NCBI RefSeq assembly: GCF_038051925.1
Contig: NZ_CP150634.1
Span: 3,170,300 to 3,234,299 of the forward strand
DNA length: 64,000 nucleotides
Source of the DNA: Methylotuvimicrobium sp. KM2
GTDB lineage: Bacteria; Pseudomonadota; Gammaproteobacteria; Methylococcales; Methylomonadaceae
Direction of reading: 5' to 3'
Numbering within the stretch: the stretch's first letter is position 1; each line of letters opens with the position of its first letter. Shown here one piece after another: positions 59,813 through 64,000 of this stretch. Below the pieces are notes generated by a model, which saw nothing but the letters and a program-made list of their open reading frames with translations, did not search any database and was not told the origin of the DNA. Both the position numbers and the translations under genes were made by a program.

Positions 59813-62287
59813 CTATTGTTCTTCTTCGCCAAGCAATTTCCGATAGTTCGCCATGGCTTGCTCGGCCTCTTTAAGCCGACCCTGATAGCGAAACCATTGC
59901 GCCTTTTGCAAGTTGAAACCGGCTTGCGGCCATTGCTTCGAAGGTTCCGACACATCGACTATATAATCCGAAACGCTAGGTTGTAGCGCCTCCATTAATT
60001 CAATCAACTCCGCGCCGACCAGCCACTCCTGCCGTCCGGTTTTAATCGAGCGTTGACTCACCGGCGCGGAAAATTCAATGATAGGCCTGTCGTCGGTATT
60101 CAGTCGCGCCTGTTCGAAACGACTGCTTATCGAAACCAAATCGCCGGCAAAATGCAACAGTAGTTTTTGATGACGCCCCGCAGACAATGCCGCAAGATCT
60201 TGGTTACTCTTGCTACCCAACAAACCCAAAACCGGCCTTAATGCGCCAAAATCGGCTCGCCACACTGTCGCGTAAGGAAACACTTCCAAAAACGTTTTGG
60301 CGATCACATCGAATTCGACTTGAGACAATTGATAAGCCGGCAGCCATTGCATGAACAAACCGTTTTCATTCAAGCGTTCGGAGACTGTCTTAAAATGATC
60401 GAGCGAATAAAGACTTCCGGTACCGGCTTCCCAGGGTACGAACAAATCGCCGATAATCACATCGTATTGTTCACGCGCGCCGCGCAAATAATTACGGCCG
60501 TCCTCATGCAAGACACGCACTCTCGGATCGTAAAACAAACCATTGGTGTAGTCGCCGAAATATTTATCCGATGCCGCGACGACATCTTTCAGCAATTCGG
60601 TTACGGTCAGATTCCGGATCGGGTGTTTCAACACGCCGCCCGCCGTGATGCCGGTACCCAGGCCCAACACATAAACCGAACGCGGCTCACGATGCAAGGC
60701 AACCGGCAACAAGCCGGTTAATTGCTCAAGCTCGAAAGAACCTGTTCCGCCCAAGGTATAATGATTGTTGACCTTGATTTTCAAATGTTCGCCGCGCCGG
60801 ATGACCGCGACCGTGCCGGCGCTGCTTTCCCAAAATTCCAGCAGGCTTTCCTCTTCGTTGACCGGATCGACTTTAACCAGGGGCAACTTGCCGGTGTCGA
60901 ATGCCGAAACCGCCAATAAAATGCCGATTGCCGGTAAATACAAACCTCCCCGCTTATTCCAGTCTGATCTAAAAAATTTCTGACTTTCGGAACGGTCAGG
61001 CTGTCGACAGTAGGAAGCCGTCTCCGTGGTCCGACTAAACCAATAAGCGGCCGTCAAAAAATACAGCACCGCAATCAATCGAATTCCGGTCCATAGCCCT
61101 ATCCATTCCAATATCAAGAAACCGGCGATGATGGAACCGGCTATCGCGCCCAAGGTATTGATCCCGACCAATTGCCCGACCAGCGTTCCACCGCTTGGTC
61201 CATGATTTTGCGCCAAACGAATCGACAGCGGCAAAGCCATACCCAACAGCAGCAATGGCGGCCCCATGATAAACGCCGCCGGCGCCGAGATTTGCAGCAA
61301 ATAAGCATACCAACCGACATCCGAACCGATATAGTGTAGCTCGTCAGTCCACGCCAAAAACACGAAAGGTCCGAGGTTAACCAAAAGACCGCCGGCAATC
61401 AGCGACCCGAACAACAGCTTTCCGGCATCGAAGCGAACGGCAATCAACCAGCGCGCCAGAAACCCCGACAAAGCTAGGCAAACCAGAAACACCGATAGAA
61501 TCAACGCGAAGGTGTAGACTGAATTCTGCAATACCTGCGCGAACATCCTCCCCCACAATACTTGCAGGGCCAGCATCGAAAGCCCCGACATGAACGCAAT
61601 GACGGCGAGCGGACGAAAAGCGATGCCGTCGGTTTCAATCGGCGCTCGGCTTTGCTCAGTGTGCGGTTTCGATAAGACATAAGCGCCCGCCGCGACCGTC
61701 AACGAAATCGCCATCGCCAATCCGTAACTGGCCTTGAAACCTAGCCAAATCGGCAAATAAAACCCTGCCAACAGCGCACCGGCCACCGCACCCAAGGTAT
61801 TGACGCCGTATAACAAGGCCGTGTTATGACCTAAATCATTACGATTCGGCGCCGCGAAATGACTCAGTACCGGCAGCGTGCCGCCCATGAAAAAAGCCGG
61901 GGGAAACAATATCGTCAACGACAAGGCGAATTTGACGCCGGTGAACAATCCGGCATGATTGCCGCAGCAATCGAATACCCACGGATAGAGCCGGCCATAG
62001 GCCGCAAGCAATAGAAAATAACCTGCCGCGCAAACGGCAACCGCGACTTCGAGCCCGGCGTACAATTTTAGCGGCTCACGATAAGCAGCAACTTTCCGCC
62101 CCCAATAATGACTACCGGCGGCCAGTCCCAAAAAAAACGCGGCCAATGTCGTCGCCATGGCTTGACTGGTATTGCCGAACAACAAACCCAGTTCTTTCAG
62201 CCAAAGCACCTCGTAAATCAACGCCGCCATGCCGGTCAAGAAAAACAGCGCGGCGACAGACGCGAGCGGCGGACTTGATGACCTCAT
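59813..62287 (-). CDS. Membrane-fused spermidine synthase-like protein
   Basis: 824 residues from ATG 62287. The first 420 or so form a major-facilitator-like bundle of about 12 spans (LYEVLWLKELGLLFGNTSQAM is the family's N-terminal signature); the C-terminal half holds a spermidine-synthase-type methyltransferase fold: YVLGLGTGITAGGVLKH, VTELLKDVVAAS, VRVLHEDGRNYLRGAREQYDVIIGDLFVP. A short helical tail follows. Such fused proteins are common in environmental bacteria; the substrate is not established, and polyamine transfer is only inferred. Lies 17 bases after the thioredoxin-like gene. Confidence 0.88.
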   Translation of the reverse strand: MRSSSPPLASVAALFFLTGMAALIYEVLWLKELGLLFGNTSQAMATTLAAFFLGLAAGSHYWGRKVAAYREPLKLYAGLEVAVAVCAAGYFLLLAAYGRLYPWVFDCCGNHAGLFTGVKFALSLTILFPPAFFMGGTLPVLSHFAAPNRNDLGHNTALLYGVNTLGAVAGALLAGFYLPIWLGFKASYGLAMAISLTVAAGAYVLSKPHTEQSRAPIETDGIAFRPLAVIAFMSGLSMLALQVLWGRMFAQVLQNSVYTFALILSVFLVCLALSGFLARWLIAVRFDAGKLLFGSLIAGGLLVNLGPFVFLAWTDELHYIGSDVGWYAYLLQISAPAAFIMGPPLLLLGMALPLSIRLAQNHGPSGGTLVGQLVGINTLGAIAGSIIAGFLILEWIGLWTGIRLIAVLYFLTAAYWFSRTTETASYCRQPDRSESQKFFRSDWNKRGGLYLPAIGILLAVSAFDTGKLPLVKVDPVNEEESLLEFWESSAGTVAVIRRGEHLKIKVNNHYTLGGTGSFELEQLTGLLPVALHREPRSVYVLGLGTGITAGGVLKHPIRNLTVTELLKDVVAASDKYFGDYTNGLFYDPRVRVLHEDGRNYLRGAREQYDVIIGDLFVPWEAGTGSLYSLDHFKTVSERLNENGLFMQWLPAYQLSQVEFDVIAKTFLEVFPYATVWRADFGALRPVLGLLGSKSNQDLAALSAGRHQKLLLHFAGDLVSISSRFEQARLNTDDRPIIEFSAPVSQRSIKTGRQEWLVGAELIELMEALQPSVSDYIVDVSEPSKQWPQAGFNLQKAQWFRYQGRLKEAEQAMANYRKLLGEEEQ

Positions 62288-62304
62288 CTCGGAATCTTTC
62301 ACGT

Positions 62305-62787
62305 TCAAAACCAAGCAGCCAGCCAAAGCCTAAAGCGCAAGCCCCATTCGGTACTGTAGCCGACCGACGTAAAAACGATCTCGCCTTCAGGATTTAAAAT
62401 AAAAACCGACGGTACACCACGAATCCCGAAGCGATCACCGATCAAACCGCCTTCGTCGTTGATCGCAGGCCAATTTAATGCTTTCTTATGGAGATATTCC
62501 TTCACCTCATCCGCATCGCCCGATCTCAAAGCCACAGTCACGCCCGGAAAATCGTTCAATACCGCACTAACCGGCGCCTGCATCATCGCGCATATTCGGC
62601 ACCATTCGGCCCAGAAATAAATCAAGCCGGGGCCGGCCGCGATTCGGTCGGAAACATGCTCGCCCTGAATTGTCGTTTGCGCTAATTCAGGCGGTTTTCC
62701 GGTCGCCAGCCCCCGGCTGTATAAAAACTGCCCGGCAAACAAAATGACGGCAATCGCGCCGTAAAACAAAAGTTTTTTGATCGTCAT
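62305..62787 (-). CDS. Membrane-anchored thioredoxin-like protein
   Basis: 160 residues. One N-terminal span (LLFYGAIAVILFAGQFLY) then a periplasmic thioredoxin fold with active-site WCRIC (Cys63, Cys66) and the cis-proline loop GVPSVF. Resembles ScsD/TlpA-like disulfide proteins. AGGAT before ATG. Same operon as the spermidine-synthase-like gene, 17 bases apart. Confidence 0.9.
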   Translation of the reverse strand: MTIKKLLFYGAIAVILFAGQFLYSRGLATGKPPELAQTTIQGEHVSDRIAAGPGLIYFWAEWCRICAMMQAPVSAVLNDFPGVTVALRSGDADEVKEYLHKKALNWPAINDEGGLIGDRFGIRGVPSVFILNPEGEIVFTSVGYSTEWGLRFRLWLAAWF

Positions 62788-62964
62788 CGGTATTTATCCT
62801 GAATTCGGCAGTTTAACCATGAAGCACATGAAGTTCATGAAGGATTCCAAGAACTTACCAAATCCTTCTCGCTAACCTTTTTGGTGAGTGAAAGTTCTAT
62901 ACAAACGCGTAATAAGCTATTGAATTAACTTCCTATTCTTCATGGTGAAATGCTTTTTCTAGGT
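62788..62964. other. Short intergenic region
   Basis: Carries ACCATGAAGCACATGAAGTTC near 62817 and an inverted TTCTTCATGGTGAAA near 62937, the ends of a widely dispersed repeat type. No gene. Confidence 0.4.
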
Positions 62965-63618
62965 TTATAGCCCCATCATCAGCCGGCTGCCTTGCTCTTT
63001 AAGCCAATTCCGCCGCTGCCTGTAATCGGGTAAATGGTCGGCGACCAACTGCCAAAACGAGCTCGAATGATTTCTAACTTTAATATGACACAATTCATGC
63101 ACGACGACATATTCGAATACCTCGGGTGGAGCCAGAATCAAGAGCCAATTGAGATGAATGTCGTTATGAATGCCGCAACTTCCCCAGCGGCTTTTTTGCG
63201 AGCGAATCGAGATCGACCGGGGCGACAACAAATGTCTGTGCTTATGTCTTTCGACATAATGTTCGGTCTTAAGCTTGGCATCGATCTTCATCCACCGAAT
63301 CAAAGCATCCCGTATCGCCTCACTATGATCGCCCGAAGGCATGGCTTCCGGCACATGAGCAATGAAACGATCGAAAAATTCGAGTTTAACTCGCTTCAAA
63401 CGAGTCGGCATGACGTTGAGCCGATAGCGCTCGCCCTGGTATGGAATATCGACGCCGTCTATGTAAAACTCCGGCGCCAAACTTTCCACCTGTTGGACGC
63501 GTGCTTCCAAGCGGTTCAGCGCTTGAATAACCCACTGCTGTTTTTGCTCAACGAAACGATGCAACGTTCGCTCGGAAATCCCGGCCGGCGCGACGACTTG
63601 CACCTTTCCGGGCGCCAC
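62965..63618 (-). CDS. YgjP-like (DUF45) metalloprotease, start codon apparently lost
   Basis: 217 residues if read from GTG 63618. C-terminal zinc-peptidase motif HELCH near 171, with SRWGSC before it, is typical of YgjP/M48-type DUF45 proteins. The family's N-terminal strands (YQIRRSSKATKARITVAPG) continue in frame upstream to 63714, where the frame is closed by a TAA in the (GCAGTTA)n array, and contain no ATG, GTG or TTG. The native start seems to have been replaced by the array. May be translated from GTG, from a rare start, or not at all. Confidence 0.7.
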   Translation of the reverse strand: MAPGKVQVVAPAGISERTLHRFVEQKQQWVIQALNRLEARVQQVESLAPEFYIDGVDIPYQGERYRLNVMPTRLKRVKLEFFDRFIAHVPEAMPSGDHSEAIRDALIRWMKIDAKLKTEHYVERHKHRHLLSPRSISIRSQKSRWGSCGIHNDIHLNWLLILAPPEVFEYVVVHELCHIKVRNHSSSFWQLVADHLPDYRQRRNWLKEQGSRLMMGL

Positions 63619-63704
63619 CGTGATCCGCGCTTTAGTCGCCTTAGAACTACGGCGAATTTGATAAGTAAAAGGTAAGCTGGAAATTGTCTTGTCTCGGATT
63701 GGTT

Positions 63705-63846
63705 CAGTTAGCAGTTAGCAGTTAGCAGTTAGCAGTTAGCAGTTAGCAGTTAGCAGTTAGCAGTTAGCAGTTAGCAGTTAGCAGTTAGCAGTTAGCAGTT
63801 AGCAGTTAGCAGTTAGCAGTTAGCAGTTAGCAGTTAGCAGTTAGCA
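63705..63846. repeat. Heptanucleotide array (GCAGTTA)n
   Basis: About 20 perfect copies of a seven-base unit, one base different from the GCGGTTA unit at 50256. Abuts the 5' end of the YgjP-like coding frame. Confidence 0.95.
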
Positions 63847-63938
63847 GCATGATGCGACATTTAAAGCACTTGTCAAGCCCTAATTTCCTCTTTCCTCTTT
63901 CCTCTTTCCTCTTTCCTCTTTCCTCTTTCCTCTTTATC
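63847..63938. repeat. Shared flank plus second heptanucleotide array (CCTCTTT)n
   Basis: GCGACATTTAAAGCACTTGTCAAGCCCTAATTT-like flank (sister at 50368-50400), then about six copies of CCTCTTT. The corresponding spot after 50400 has only TTCTGCTTTCTGC. The remaining 60 bases to the window end hold nothing recognised. Confidence 0.85.
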
Positions 63939-64000
63939 TCGTCTTGCCATTGGAACTGAGCTTTTTGATCTAGATATACTTAGAATTTGGTCATATACCT

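Overview
The window reads as chromosomal DNA of a gammaproteobacterial methanotroph (Methylococcales; a Methylotuvimicrobium/Methylomicrobium-like organism is my best guess). This rests on a corA-corB pair (MopE/CorA-type copper protein plus a large secreted di-haem cytochrome c peroxidase), otherwise gammaproteobacterial gene order (infA/clpA/clpS, nudJ-mnmA), and a PEP-CTERM protein with exosortase-associated acyltransferases. The species assignment is inference; no 16S or methane monooxygenase gene lies here.

Layout. 1-15.5 kb is mostly housekeeping: the 3'-truncated ccmA, infA, clpA-clpS, nudJ-mnmA, purB, queA, tRNA-Leu(CAA), a GST, and an hslO-lipoprotein-HD-GYP operon, then msrA. 15.6-20.6 kb holds a large repeat block, a RegB/RegA redox two-component system, a coiled-coil membrane protein and a Uma2 nuclease. 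20.6-29.2 kb is the most unusual gene set: two divergent PEP-CTERM/exosortase-associated acyltransferases, a hotdog (MaoC-like) protein, an MMPL/RND exporter, a stand-alone ThiF/HesA-like adenylyltransferase and a PEP-CTERM protein preceded by a sigma-54-like promoter. Together they look like a pathway that makes, activates and exports an acylated small molecule or surface modification, but no product can be named from sequence.

29.4-38.5 kb is an accessory scrapyard: an intact IS5-family element, an IS3-family element with a nonsense codon in orfB, fragments of PIN and Rpn-type genes, an orphan antitoxin, a hicAB locus with a frameshifted toxin, and one full Rpn-family gene. A TPR protein gene lies among them. 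39.0-42.2 kb holds a LolA-like periplasmic protein and an AMIN-domain outer-membrane barrel. 42.6-50.3 kb has wecB, sbcC without sbcD, and an aas-type acyltransferase/acyl-ACP synthetase. 51.1-54.1 kb is corA-corB, followed by ppk1, an alcohol dehydrogenase with a small monooxygenase, a membrane-fused spermidine-synthase-like protein with a thioredoxin-like partner, and a YgjP-type metalloprotease gene whose start codon appears lost to a heptanucleotide repeat array.

Intergenic DNA is very heavily loaded with short palindromic, MITE-like repeats of at least six families, some nested in one another, some tandemly amplified, and several running into the ends of genes (ppk1, aas, ygjP, an antitoxin). 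These repeats account for most non-coding stretches and most of the spurious ORFs.
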